A stretch of DNA of 64,000 nt from assembly GCA_037953625.1 (NCBI GenBank), contig CM075652.1, positions 73,685,501-73,749,500 on the forward strand. Direction: 5' to 3'. The DNA comes from Crotalaria pallida. Taxonomy: Eukaryota; Streptophyta; Magnoliopsida; Fabales; Fabaceae. The notes under the pieces were generated by a model. That model saw only the letters and a program-made list of their open reading frames with translations. It did no database searches and had not been told where the DNA came from. Numbering within the stretch: position 1 is the stretch's first letter; each line of letters opens with the position of its first letter. Made by a program: the position numbers and the translations under genes. Of the stretch, positions 43,901-54,747 are shown piece by piece.

Positions 43901-46156
43901 CGAATCATGCATCAAATATACACTTAGTCACATTTTCATTGATCTCTCACTTAATTAATTCCATCTTAGCAAAACTTCATCTTATTAAACTTAAACATGT
44001 CAAAACCGTATGCATCAAGGGTTGTTTAAAAATTATTTTCTTCAAGGATCAACTCCACAATCAACACATATTTTCATGTCATGAACACATATACATTCAA
44101 GAGAATTTAACTCAAAAGTTAAGGTCCAGACCGTGACCTTAACTAGATTTTCTTAAAAATGTTTTCAAAGTTTCAAGACTCAAAAACAATTCCAAATTCA
44201 ATCAACAATTTTCACATAATTCATCAAGCAAGTAAAAACACGATCCTAGCATATTTTCTTATACAAAACCGTGAGCATACACAAGCTTCTCGACAATTTT
44301 CGTTTCACTTAAAATATATAGATTCAACTCAAAGTTCATGGAGATCATATACACATAACCAAAATCCAACATCAAAACCTCTAACATAAAGATCAAGTAC
44401 AAACCGTGGCTAAACATAGTAAATCACACAATTTGTATTCACTCAAATCATCATCACATCTCAAGATCATCACATGCAAGAGATCAAACAAAAGAAAATC
44501 AAGCTTTTATGCACAACAACTCAAATCGTGACCAACACAAAGAAAATCATCAAGAGAACTCAATCATCAAACATATCATAACTTAGGCATGGATCTAGAC
44601 ATGCATGCAACCAAAAACACTAGATTCTTGGGAGATCCTTCATGAAAATTCAAAACCAAGTTCTTTTTAAAAACACTTTTAAGAAATCAAGGAAGAAAAC
44701 TTAAGATCATGAGAGAAAACATTTTCTTAACAAAACATCAAGATCAAGTTCAAAGATCAACATGCATGTAAAGGAAATTACTAGATATAACATAAAATTA
44801 TACATGCATCAGCACTTTTTCAAGCAAAATCAAAGTCTTAGAAAGAAAGTATGAAAACGAAAATGAATCAAAGAAAAAGGTTTAAAACTTTTAAGATCAT
44901 AAAACAAGGTTCTTACTTAATCAAAAGTCTTAGAGAATCAAGTCCAAATCTTATGTTTCTCCTCTCTTTCCTCACGGCTCACTCACACTCTCTAAGGTCC
45001 ATGGTTTTCTCCTTTTCTTTTTCACTATCTTGGCTTGATCTTGCTTAGGTTATGAAGAGTTTTGGGTGTTGGTTCTCCTTGTCTCTTATTCGGCCACTCT
45101 CTTACTAAGAGCTTGAAGTTGCTCTTAGTGTTGTGTGTTTGGTTTTGGAAATGAAATGATGGAAATGAAGAGAAGTGTGTGTTGACCACTCTCTCACGGT
45201 TTCATTCATCAAGGTTTCAATGGTGTTGGTTGGTGTGCGTTGTTGTTGTTGGTGTTGATGAGGAAAGAAGAAAGGATGAAGATGGAAGAATGTAGAATGA
45301 AGGAATGAAAATAGACTCTCTCCCCTCACACGGTTTTGCCCCTTTTCTTTTATCTTTCTCTACTTTCATTTATTTGCCATTAAGGGCTTGCATGGGGGGT
45401 TTGTTTGCAATTTCCTTGGTCTTGGTTTCCTTCCCACGGCTCCTTCCTCTTTCCTTCTTTTTCTTCACTTTTTCCTTCCTTATGTCATGCTTAGGTCATG
45501 AGAGTGATGTCACTAATTTGACTTTGGAGCACAACAACTTGGTGACCAAGTTAAGGAACTTGGAGGCCAAGTAAAGCACCTAGATATTCGGCCATAGGGT
45601 AATTAGGGTAGGCTAGGTTAGTTTAATTAGGTTTAAGGCACTAATTAGGGTTCTAATCATGATTAGGGTAGGATTAGGTTAATTAATCTAGGTTTAGTCC
45701 ACTAATCCTTAGTGATTAGGGCTTAATCAAGGATTAAGGTGCTAATCAAAATCTTAATCATAGGTTTAAGGAAAACTAATTCCATATTAGCTCACTAACC
45801 AAAAAGGGTTTAGGGCTTAAGAGAGTAATTAAGCACTCAATCAAGGATTAAGAGCTCGATTAGGGTTTAATCCACGATTAGTGCATCAATTAGGGTTTCC
45901 AGAGGTGATTGGACTTTGATTCTTTGAAACTTAGAAAATAATTTTCCTTGAAATCATATAAATCAATAAAACAAGGTCTCAATCAAAACCTTAAACACTC
46001 ATGCACACAAAGTCACAACACAAGCAAATCAAATTTCAAAACATAAGGGTTCATTATGAAATCGAAACTCTTTTAAATCGATTCTTTAATTAATTAGGTT
46101 AAAATAATTTCTTGATTAGGGACTTGTAGAAGTGAGTCAAATGGGCAGATGTTACA
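40905..46156 (-). repeat. Tekay 2 right (5') LTR, 5.25 kb
   Basis: It is collinear with 22215-27458, with about 1.0% differences by eye. It carries the second copy of the hairpin array (42294-42695). No gene; small frames recur in the other LTR. Confidence 0.95.
42294..42695 (-). repeat. Covarying hairpin array, Tekay 2 right LTR
   Basis: It has the same eleven units as 23602-24003. Differences between the two copies fall outside the stems or in loops, for example the last loop is ctccaa here and caccaa there. Confidence 0.85.
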
Positions 46157-46170
46157 CACTGGATCTAACA
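46157..46170 (-). repeat. Outer Sirevirus left LTR, segment 3 (end)
   Basis: cactg (target duplication of Tekay 2) plus gatctaaca completes the LTR as found at 63630-63643. This short piece proves that Tekay element 2 inserted within the last bases of the LTR. Confidence 0.9.
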
Positions 46171-46757
46171 ATCTCCTCCTTTTTGAAAATGACAAACACA
46201 TTTTGAATTTGTTTGAAGAAGTTGTTGATGCTTGAACCATTTGATACTTGGTGAGACTCTTGCTCCCCCTCAATAAATGCTTTTGACATTTGTACTCCAA
46301 TTGAGATAAGCTTGATTCTCCCCCTATCTTCAACAACTTTGCTCAACCTATATAGAAACAACAAAACAACCCTTTCTCCCCCTTTTGGCATTATCAAAAA
46401 GTAATATATACCAATTGTAATATAAAATTCTAAGCCAAAATAGAGAAATCAACATTCATTGCTTCACAACATTGATACCAAATGTAAAACTAATGAACTA
46501 TACTTTGAAATGTGATACCAATTGGAGAGAAATATGACAATGAAATATAATACCAATTGTAACTAGAAGTCATCATATCACTTAACAAAGTAGGATATCG
46601 AGTGTAAAGAAATATCATAAAATCAACAATAGCATGATAAACATATAATGATCACACATTGATACCAATTGAACTTTGTAGAAGTAACACCAATTGTAAA
46701 TGTCCAACAATATCAATTTTACCAATTTGTAGGACTTTCACTTGAGACTTGAAGAAG
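46171..46757 (-). other. Outer Sirevirus 3' untranslated region with repeated polypurine tracts
   Basis: Pyrimidine runs on the plus strand lie at 46171 (ctcctcctttttg), 46263, 46318 and 46376 (ctcccccttttgg), giving four purine tracts in sense. The rest, about 46390-46757, contains many repeats of gataccaattgtaa and related forms. No gene is seen. The region ends at the Athila-like insertion. Confidence 0.8.
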
Positions 46758-47809
46758 TGATCGAGGCCGTACCCGATCAAAATAAAAGGTGTTTATTCTG
46801 TAGTACTAGGAAGGTGATCCTAGGTCGTTTCCCAGCGAATATCGGTCTAGGCAAAGTATCAAACACGTAGTGTGCAGTAAAATGGGGGGGGGTTTTTGTG
46901 TGTGACAAATGTGAAGAACAAAACATAAACAGAATATAAAAACTAAGAAAATCAGAAACAAAAGCGGGCAAACCCCTTTGGCTACGTACACTACTCAATC
47001 CTAGCTCACTAAAGATCGATTCCTCTCCTCTCCTCTGTCCAACTCGTGATAACCAAATACTAAGCGAAAATTCAGTTATCACTCCAAACCCTAACTTCTA
47101 ATTAAGCATCAGAAACCAGAATTGAAGTTTTTACGAGTTAATACAAATTAAGCATTTATATTCATGTATTATCTCTACGAAATGGAATTAAGCAAACCAC
47201 TACACATCGATAAACATGAAAACAGAGAAGAGAAAATGAAATTGCATTAATAACAAGAGCTCAAGAGTAGATAATACAATACCAAAGGGATTAACCCTTG
47301 AAGTCTAGCCTTCCATGGCCATAAATGGAGAAAAACGAGTAGAAATGGGGAAGAACAAAACCCTAGCAGCCACCACCACTTGGGAGAGCCAAGAGAGAAG
47401 TTCTAACCTAGAGAGAGAGTGAGAAATCTGAAAAATGGGAGTGTGTCTTGGGGGGTTACACGAATTTCCCCTCTTAAGACACAAAATGGGCCTAAAACAT
47501 GGGCCCAAATCCTAAGAAACACTATTCTGAACATTACAATTAAAAAGGGACCTAAATGCAAATTACAATCTTCACTTCAATACTTCAATCTTCATTTCCA
47601 AACTTCCCAAAGTGTCCTTGTGCCAAATATTACCTGAAAATAGAAATAGAATTAATTAGGCTAAATAATTCCAAATTAAACAATATTCGGAATATTAGTC
47701 CAATAAACTCTAAATCAATAAATCAAGCTAATCAATGTCAAATGGGCAACAAGTATCAATAATAGGAGTAAAATAATGCAAGGAATAATGGGAAATAAAA
47801 TGCTCATCA
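46758..47809 (-). repeat. Athila-like element left (3') LTR
   Basis: It runs from tgatcgaggccgt to tgctcatca and is collinear with 53022-54073. No gene; three small frames recur in the other LTR. Confidence 0.95.
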
Positions 47810-47825
47810 AATACCCCCACACTTA
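47810..47825 (-). other. Polypurine tract of the Athila-like element
   Basis: The minus strand reads taagtgtgggggtatt directly before the 3' LTR. Confidence 0.85.
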
Positions 47826-49291
47826 TCCTTTTGCACTCCTGGGCAAAACCAAAAGATAGGACTATGAAGATCAATATGCACCAAAGTGAATAATGCAACA
47901 AGATGACTACAACTAAGAAATGCTAACCTAAGAGATTACATACTTCACAATGAATTCTAGGAAATGCAAAGAAATGGGCAAACTCAAGCACACAAAATGG
48001 TTAAGGATCAAAGAGTCAAAGCATCCGCGAACAACATCCAATTACTTCAAGTATGCAAAGAAACCAATGACATCAAGAGGATAGTCACAAAGATGATAGA
48101 AACTCACAAGGATCACTCAAAAGTGTTTACACTCAAGTGTTTGGGGTTAATCATTATTTACACTCAAGGCACATCATGAAAAACAAACACAACCATAAGC
48201 TTGACAAACCTCTAACATCAACCATCAACACACATGCACAAAATGATCAAAAGGTCTTTTAAGGGTTGTAATGGGGCCAAGGACAAGGTAGGATAAAAAT
48301 ATGGGAATGTAGCTAAAACCAAGGGAATAGAGGAGCAATGGGGAATAAGTAAAAAGTAAGCAAAATCCACCCCAAAATCAACAACCACTAATTCCAATCC
48401 TCTTTGCCTCAACAACCTTTTATTCACTTTTTTTTCTTTTTTTTTTCTTCTTTTTTTTTTCTTTTTATTTTTGCATTTTTTTTTTTGTATTTTTGTCTTC
48501 TATTTTTTTTTGTTTTTGAGAGATATACAAAAAGAAAAGAAGAAACAACACAAATGGCATGAAGATGAAGCCATAACTATAACAACCAATGAGGCAAAAC
48601 CAAGAACTCAACCAATTAAAGCATAAAGCATACTTCTTACCTAATACCCATTCCCAAAACAATTCCAAAGCTCCAAAATTCCCTAAGGTTAGGACAATCA
48701 TGGTTTTTCAGTCATAGGCTTGTAATGAGCTAAAGAACAAGGAAATGGATAAAAAGGCTCAAAGGGGCTAGCAAAGGATACATTCATTCAAAGTAGGCTC
48801 ATATGGCTAGTAGTTTATTCAAGAAAGAAAGTGCCTAAATCATTTCAAAATGTGCATGAGCAATCAAGTATCAGCAAGAGTCAAGTCAAGTTCTAGAGTG
48901 CAAGTAATCCAGAGTGCAATCACACATGAAAGAAAATTAGGTGGCATATATAGCAATCCACCCACAATTAAGGCTCAAATCCTCACAAAAGGGACAATTC
49001 TATCACAGTGTTACCACCTCTTAATTATCAAAAGCAACTTTACACACAGAAATGCATGAATTCAGACACAAGATACCAAAACTCTACTAAAATGAAGCAA
49101 AAACATGCAAGAAAATGCCCAAAACTAAGCAAAACCTAAAAAAAAATCAAAGCAAAATATGCAACCTAAACTACTCTCCCCCCCACACTTAAATCACACA
49201 TTGTCCTCAATGTAACACAATCAGCAGAATCAGATAGATATAGACAAGTGCAATGAAAGTAGTGAAGAAGGAGAAAAGAAAACTCCCGAAG
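47826..49291 (-). other. Non-coding 3' region of the Athila-like element
   Basis: About 1.47 kb between the gag-protease stop and the polypurine tract. It holds a poly-T/poly-A tract at about 48428-48512 and no supported gene. In autonomous relatives polymerase would come before this region, so it is what remains downstream of the deletion or an Athila-type 3' spacer. Confidence 0.6.
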
Positions 49292-52200
49292 TCATGGTGG
49301 GAAGAAGGTGAGTGCTCTCTTCAGCGGATCGAATGCCATCTTGCATTGGTCTCCTAATCGAAGGACTATGTTTCTGAAGTTCACAAGTGGCACCCCAGGT
49401 AGATATGCTAAGGTCCATCCGACTGCCCTCTTGTTCTGTCTAATCATATCTAGCAGTTTCTCCTCTTGATCAACAGAAAGTGAGGTAGAGATGATCACTG
49501 GGAGTTTCTGCTCATCCTCAAAGTAAGCATATTTGAGATGAGGAGGGAGGGGCTCCAGGTCCAATGAGGGTGCCTGCATAATGGATGGAACTAAAGGGAC
49601 AGTAGAAATGGATTCTGCTGCCTGCACCTGAACAAAAGAATCAGACTCTTGCATAACAGAGAGGGGGTTAGCAAAATCTATAATATGAGAGTCATCAACA
49701 GATGCAGTGTCAGAAGCTAGAAATTGATCAATGCATGACATGCACATTTCGGAATCAGTACATGCAGGACAAGAAAATGAGTCTGTAAATGATGGCAAAT
49801 CAGGATCATGCAAAACATCAAGCACATGTTCATCAATCTCATCAAGAAAGTCTATATGAAAGACAGAGTGATCCTCAGGAAAATGTTTCATAGCATGGAA
49901 AATGTCAAATCGGATCACACTGCCATCAAACTCCATGGAAAGTGAACCTGAATGCACATCTATCTTGGTTCGGGCTGTTTTCAAAAATGGCCTCCCCAAA
50001 ATAATAGGAACAGCATTACGGGGGGAGTCATCTTCCATATCAAGTATGTAAAAATCAGCAGGGAAGATCAGCTCTTCAACCCGAACCAAGACATCCTCTA
50101 TCAAACCTGCAGGGTGGGCAGTACTTCTATTTGCTAATTGAATCACCACACCCGTAGGTTGAAGAGGTCCAAGAGAAAGAGACTTAAAAACAGACATAGG
50201 CATGACATTTATGGATGCTCCTAAATCTAGCATAGCATTTTCAAACTTCACATTGCCTATGATGCAAGGTATAGAGAAAGTTCCAGGATCCTTACATTTT
50301 TCAGGAATGTGAGGGATAGGTTTACCTATGAGAGCGGAGACATTCCTTCCCATGCTTATCCTCTCATTGCCCTTGAGTCTTCTCTTATTAGTGCACAACT
50401 CCTTAAGGAACTTCGCGTACCTTGGAATTTGTTTTATTACATCAAGAAGGGGTATGTTGACTTCCACCTTCCTGAATGTGTCAAGAATATCCTTGTCCAC
50501 CTCTTCCACCCTTTTGTTTTGAGGCACTCTTGGTGGGAATGGAAGAGGAATGGGAGGAGGTTGCAGGACAACAGCAGGTTTTGTGGTTGAGCTTGAGGAA
50601 GGTTGAGTTGGATGACTCTCCTTGGTGCTAGGGTGTTCACCTTCCTCTATCACTTGCCTCTTCCCTTTAGAGGAAGCTAGAGCATCATTGTTGAGGTGAG
50701 GTTGTGGTGTGGGTCTGACAATCTGCTTTCCTGACCTCAGGTTGATGGCACTCACATTCTGATTCTGAGGGTTGATCACTGTTTGGGAAGGTAACTTGTC
50801 AGAATTTTGAGATTGCAAGTTGTTGAGAGAAGTTGCCATTTGACCCATCTGATTTGTCAAAGTCTGAATGGATACCTCTTGTCTCTGAATGGCTGCTCTA
50901 GTTTCTTGTTGAAATTGGAGGTTTTGCATGGTCATTTGCCTCACCAACTCCTCCAAGGTAGGTTGGTTGGATGGAGGGGCTGATGGTGCAGGATGAACCA
51001 CTTGTTGTTGTTGTTGTTGCCTTTGCTGCTGGATTGGAGGAGGTACATATGGTGGTCTGCTCGGTCCAGCGGTGTTCTGAAATGGAACATTAGGAGGAGG
51101 TTGTTGTTGTTGATCAGACCACTTCAGATTGGGATGGTTCCTCCATCCAGGGTTGTATCTATTGGAAGAGAGGTCATGATTGTGTTGTTGTGGGCCTCTA
51201 TTGTTGTATATGTTTGCTGCATAGGCCTCGGGTTGGTCACCACTTGTCATTGGCTGTTGCTGCTGAAGGGAAGGGCATGCATCTGTGGGGTGCTCAATGG
51301 ATGTGCATATGCCACACACTCTAGCAGGAAGTATCATCTTTTTCTGATTGACAGCCAATTGTGTGACCAATGTTGTGAGAGAATCAATTTTCTGCTCAAG
51401 CTTCTCAACCTTGCCCGAGTCTGCACCAACATCATTTACATCCCTCACAACTATTGCATCACTGTTGCTTCTTGCATGGAATTGTTGACAGTTGGAAGCC
51501 ATCTTCTCAATTTTGCTCCTGGCTTGTAAGGGTGTCATATCTCCCAATGTACCACCACTTGCAGCATCTACCATGTTTCTTTCCATGAAGTTGAGACCTT
51601 CATAAAAGTACTGGATGAGAAGCTGCTCTGAGATCTGATGGTGAGGGCAGGAAGCACACAACCTCTTGAATCTCTCCCAATAATCATAGAGACTCTCTCC
51701 ATGTTGTTGCCTGATACCAGAAATTTCCTTTCTGATTGCAGTGGTCCTATTTGCAGGGAAGAATTTTTCCAGAAATGCCCTCTTCAAGTCATCCCAGCTT
51801 GTGATGGAACCAGGGGCCAAGTCAGATAACCAATCTTGTGCTAGACCCTCTAAGGAATGTGGAAATGCTCCGAGACAGACATGATCCTCTTGCACATCAT
51901 GTGGTTTCATTGTGGTGCACACTATATGGAATTTCTTGAGATGCTTATGAGGATCCTCACCTGCAAGACCATGAAACTTGGGCAACAAATGGATTAGTCC
52001 TGTTCTAAGCTCAAAAGGAACATCCTCATCAGGATACCGGATACACGAGTCTTCAATAGTGAAGTCAGGTGCAGCCAGCTCCCTAAGTGTCCTTTCCCTT
52101 GGTGGGGGTTGAGCCATGTTATCACAATATATAGAATCAGATTGAATAAAAGTAGAAGGAATAGAAGAAATAGAAACAGAATCAGAATTAGATGGACTAT

Positions 52201-52318
52201 AAGATGACTCTGACTCACTACCTAATGACTGATTCCTATTTTGTCTAACTAATCTGTGATAAGTTCTATCAATTTCAGGGTTATAAGGATGCAAATAACT
52301 TGGGTTGCCCCTAGTCAT
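49292..52318 (-). CDS. Gag-protease of the Athila-like element, ending in an RT stub
   Basis: An unbroken frame of 1008 residues from ATG 52318. The capsid (retrotransposon gag family) spans residues about 85-285, with LPKFHGLAGEDPHKHLKKFH and RAFLEKFFPANRT. A zinc-knuckle-like CGICTSIEHPTDACP is at 335-349. A Gln/Pro-rich linker covers about 400-450. The aspartic protease is at about 685-810, with the active site DLGASINVMP at 698 and the flap-end ILGRPFL. The last 45 residues start like Athila reverse transcriptase (AVGWTLA at 965) and then leave the family at about 972, ending at PP-stop. The deletion therefore removed most of pol. It could supply capsid and protease, and would need polymerase from an autonomous relative. 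A product of this kind acts in cytoplasmic particles. Confidence 0.92.
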   Translation of the reverse strand: MTRGNPSYLHPYNPEIDRTYHRLVRQNRNQSLGSESESSYSPSNSDSVSISSIPSTFIQSDSIYCDNMAQPPPRERTLRELAAPDFTIEDSCIRYPDEDVPFELRTGLIHLLPKFHGLAGEDPHKHLKKFHIVCTTMKPHDVQEDHVCLGAFPHSLEGLAQDWLSDLAPGSITSWDDLKRAFLEKFFPANRTTAIRKEISGIRQQHGESLYDYWERFKRLCASCPHHQISEQLLIQYFYEGLNFMERNMVDAASGGTLGDMTPLQARSKIEKMASNCQQFHARSNSDAIVVRDVNDVGADSGKVEKLEQKIDSLTTLVTQLAVNQKKMILPARVCGICTSIEHPTDACPSLQQQQPMTSGDQPEAYAANIYNNRGPQQHNHDLSSNRYNPGWRNHPNLKWSDQQQQPPPNVPFQNTAGPSRPPYVPPPIQQQRQQQQQQVVHPAPSAPPSNQPTLEELVRQMTMQNLQFQQETRAAIQRQEVSIQTLTNQMGQMATSLNNLQSQNSDKLPSQTVINPQNQNVSAINLRSGKQIVRPTPQPHLNNDALASSKGKRQVIEEGEHPSTKESHPTQPSSSSTTKPAVVLQPPPIPLPFPPRVPQNKRVEEVDKDILDTFRKVEVNIPLLDVIKQIPRYAKFLKELCTNKRRLKGNERISMGRNVSALIGKPIPHIPEKCKDPGTFSIPCIIGNVKFENAMLDLGASINVMPMSVFKSLSLGPLQPTGVVIQLANRSTAHPAGLIEDVLVRVEELIFPADFYILDMEDDSPRNAVPIILGRPFLKTARTKIDVHSGSLSMEFDGSVIRFDIFHAMKHFPEDHSVFHIDFLDEIDEHVLDVLHDPDLPSFTDSFSCPACTDSEMCMSCIDQFLASDTASVDDSHIIDFANPLSVMQESDSFVQVQAAESISTVPLVPSIMQAPSLDLEPLPPHLKYAYFEDEQKLPVIISTSLSVDQEEKLLDMIRQNKRAVGWTLAYLPGVPLVNFRNIVLRLGDQCKMAFDPLKRALTFFPP

Positions 52319-52999
52319 GTACTGAACAGAACAGCATCAACCATAGCATACTGTAACAGATATGCATGACCAAAATCGGCAACAAAATTTATTATTTTTT
52401 TAAAATTTTTTTCTTTATTTTTTTCAGCACCCTAAAATCATGAAAACATATCACAGAAAGTTTGAGGACAAAATTCAAAAGGGAACCAAGTCAAAGAATT
52501 AAAACAGTGACCAAAAACTAAGAAAATAGAACTTGTAAAATAAAAAAGAAATAGTAAACAGGCTTTTTCAGGATCCAAACACAGGGGTTTTCTGACAAAG
52601 TGAGAAAAATCAGATTATTCAGAAAATTCTCTTCGATTTGATATAAAATTCGTCCAATTCCGACAACCTGATCAAAAGTTATGCCTATTTATAGTAAGTG
52701 CTGCTAAAACATGGAAAATTTTTCTGGAACTCACAACCAGTGCATATCTGAGTGTCTGTGATGCATCAACACACTAATATATGATGAAACAAGTGTGGAT
52801 ACCAATTTTCGTGCAAAAATTCCACCCGCAGCTATGTTGAATGGCACTCACAGAATCACTAGAATAACATCAGTTGTGCAGAACAGCAAATCAGCAAACA
52901 TGGCAACTTTCAATCAGTTATCAGAATGCTTATTCACACACTAACTACACTAACTAATCTAATTAACTACTGTATGATCTTTGGCAAGAACCGATAGTT
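52319..52999 (-). other. Leader of the Athila-like element
   Basis: Non-coding sequence of 681 bp between the primer site and the gag start. It is AT-rich with short poly-T runs near 52385-52430. It would hold packaging signals if the element is mobilised; none can be named from sequence. Confidence 0.6.
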
Positions 53000-53016
53000 C
53001 CCCGGCAACGGCGCCA
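53000..53016 (-). other. Primer-binding site of the Athila-like element (tRNA-Asp)
   Basis: The minus strand reads tggcgccgttgccgggg, five bases after the 5' LTR. It matches the complement of the plant tRNA-Asp 3' end and is the typical site of Athila-type elements. Confidence 0.88.
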
Positions 53017-53021
53017 AATTT

Positions 53022-54073
53022 TGATCGAGGCCGTACCCGATCAAAATAAAAGGTGTTTATTCTGTAGTACTAGGAAGGTGATCCTAGGTCGTTTCCCAGC
53101 GAATATCGGTCTAGGCAAAGTATCAAACACGTAGTGTGCAGTAAAATGGGGGGGGGTTTTTGTGTGTGACAAATGTGAAGAACAAAACATAAACAGAATA
53201 TAAAAACTAAGAAAATCAGAAACAAAAGCGGGCAAACCCCTTTGGCTACGTACACTACTCAATCCTAGCTCACTAAAGATCGATTCCTCTCCTCTCCTCT
53301 GTCCAACTCGTGATAACCAAATACTAAGCGAAAATTCAGTTATCACTCCAAACCCTAACTTCTAATTAAGCATCAGAAACCAGAATTGGAGTTTTTACGA
53401 GTTAATACAAATTAAGCATTTATATTCATGTATTATCTCTACGAAATGGAATTAAGCAAACCACTACACATCGATAAACATGAAAACAGAGAAGAGAAAA
53501 TGAAATTGCATTAATAACAAGAGCTCAAGAGTAGATAATACAATACCAAAGGGATTAACCCTTGAAGTCTAGCCTTCCATGGCCATAAATGGAGAAAAAC
53601 GAGTAGAAATGGGGAAGAACAAAACCCTAGCAGCCACCACCACTTGGGAGAGCCAAGAGAGAAGTTCTAACCTAGAGAGAGAGTGAGAAATCTGAAAAAT
53701 GGGAGTGTGTCTTGGGGGGTTACACGAATTTCCCCTCTTAAGACACAAAATGGGCCTAAAACATGGGCCCAAATCCTAAGAAACACTATTCTGAACATTA
53801 CAATTAAAAAGGGACCTAAATGCAAATTACAATCTTCACTTCAATACTTCAATCTTCATTTCCAAACTTCCCAAAGTGTCCTTGTGCCAAATATTACCTG
53901 AAAATAGAAATAGAATTAATTAGGCTAAATAATTCCAAATTAAACAATATTCGGAATATTAGTCCAATAAACTCTAAATCAATAAATCAAGCTAATCAAT
54001 GTCAAATGGGCAACAAGTATCAATAATAGGAGTAAAATAATGCAAGGAATAATGGGAAATAAAATGCTCATCA
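53022..54073 (-). repeat. Athila-like element right (5') LTR
   Basis: It is collinear with 46758-47809 with the one noted difference. Transcription of the element would start in this LTR and run leftwards. Confidence 0.95.
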
Positions 54074-54078
54074 AGAAG

Positions 54079-54747
54079 CAAATCAAAGAATAACACTTGT
54101 AAGTCCTTTGCTCTTCAATCATACCTACAAAACAATCATGCTTTGCTCTTTGGTATCCAAATAGTCTTGGATCCATTTTTGTTAGTTAAGGGATTTTCAC
54201 CCTTATTAACCCAAACAAAATTTCCTCTAGGTATACCATGCACTTTAATATAACACACATTTGAAGTATGTCCATGAGTGCCACAATAGAAACATGTTGG
54301 AGCATTTGAAAAATCAACTTTAGAAAAATCAACAACATTTCTATGAGACTTACTCTTAGAATTAGTATAACCCAAACCAAACTTGTTTGAATTTTCTCTT
54401 TGAAAATTTAACAATGTGCGCAATTTAATATCACCACTTGTGAAACTTGCAAGCTTATTTTTCAAAATAACTTTCATCTTTAAGAAACTTGCAATTCTCA
54501 CAATCAACCACAATATTCAATCTACTAGCACAATCACAAGAATAACTAGCATATATGAGATCAAGAGTTTCATTTTGAAGATTAAGCTCATCAACTTGTT
54601 TTTGAAGTTCTAAAATCTCTTGTTGATATTTCAAAATGAGCTTCATCCTTTCAATGTTTTTCAAAGCTAGTTTCTTAAGATGTTCATGCATTTCTTCATA
54701 AGCATTATATAAAATTTCATATTTGGAAGAAATTTCGGATTTAGTTT
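54079..54747 (-). pseudogene. Outer Sirevirus gag, C-terminal part
   Basis: It continues the gag frame of 60752-61927 after the solo LTR is removed (duplication agttt). It codes for a coiled coil (about 54740-54560) and a Cys-rich stretch. A small frameshift near 54470 follows, then the final part with the zinc knuckle CFYCGTHGHTSNVC and the end IWIPKSKA with TGA at 54136. The frame shift is seen because the two overlapping frames 54778-54455 and 54513-54136 are offset by one base. After the stop the sequence is ttgttttgtagg, very similar to the same place in the inner Sirevirus; pol does not follow. Confidence 0.88.

Larger units (their letters stand above)
22215..46156 (-). mobile_element. 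Tekay element 2 (chromovirus gypsy) with very long LTRs
   Basis: LTRs are 22215-27458 (5244 bp) and 40905-46156 (5252 bp); the 5-bp duplication is CACTG. Without the nested Sirevirus the element is about 15.2 kb, of which 69% is LTR; the internal part is about 4.7 kb. gag-pol lies on the minus strand with a Met-tRNA primer site and a polypurine tract. The LTRs differ at about 54 sites by eye (about 1.0%). Three stop codons and the nested insertion make it non-functional. Confidence 0.95.
46758..54073 (-). mobile_element. Athila-like gypsy element without polymerase (gag-protease only)
   Basis: LTRs are 46758-47809 and 53022-54073, both 1052 bp; one difference was seen (gaattgaag against gaattggag). 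The duplication is AGAAG at 46753-46757 and 54074-54078. The primer site fits tRNA-Asp, as in Athila-type elements. One long frame encodes gag and protease; reverse transcriptase, RNase H and integrase are absent. Intact ends, clean duplication and near-identical LTRs mark it as the youngest insertion here and as non-autonomous. Confidence 0.93.

Noticed and set aside
48428..48512. Poly-T/poly-A tract as a retroposon tail
   Set aside because: It lies inside the 3' spacer of the Athila-like element with no LINE or SINE body and no target duplication around it.
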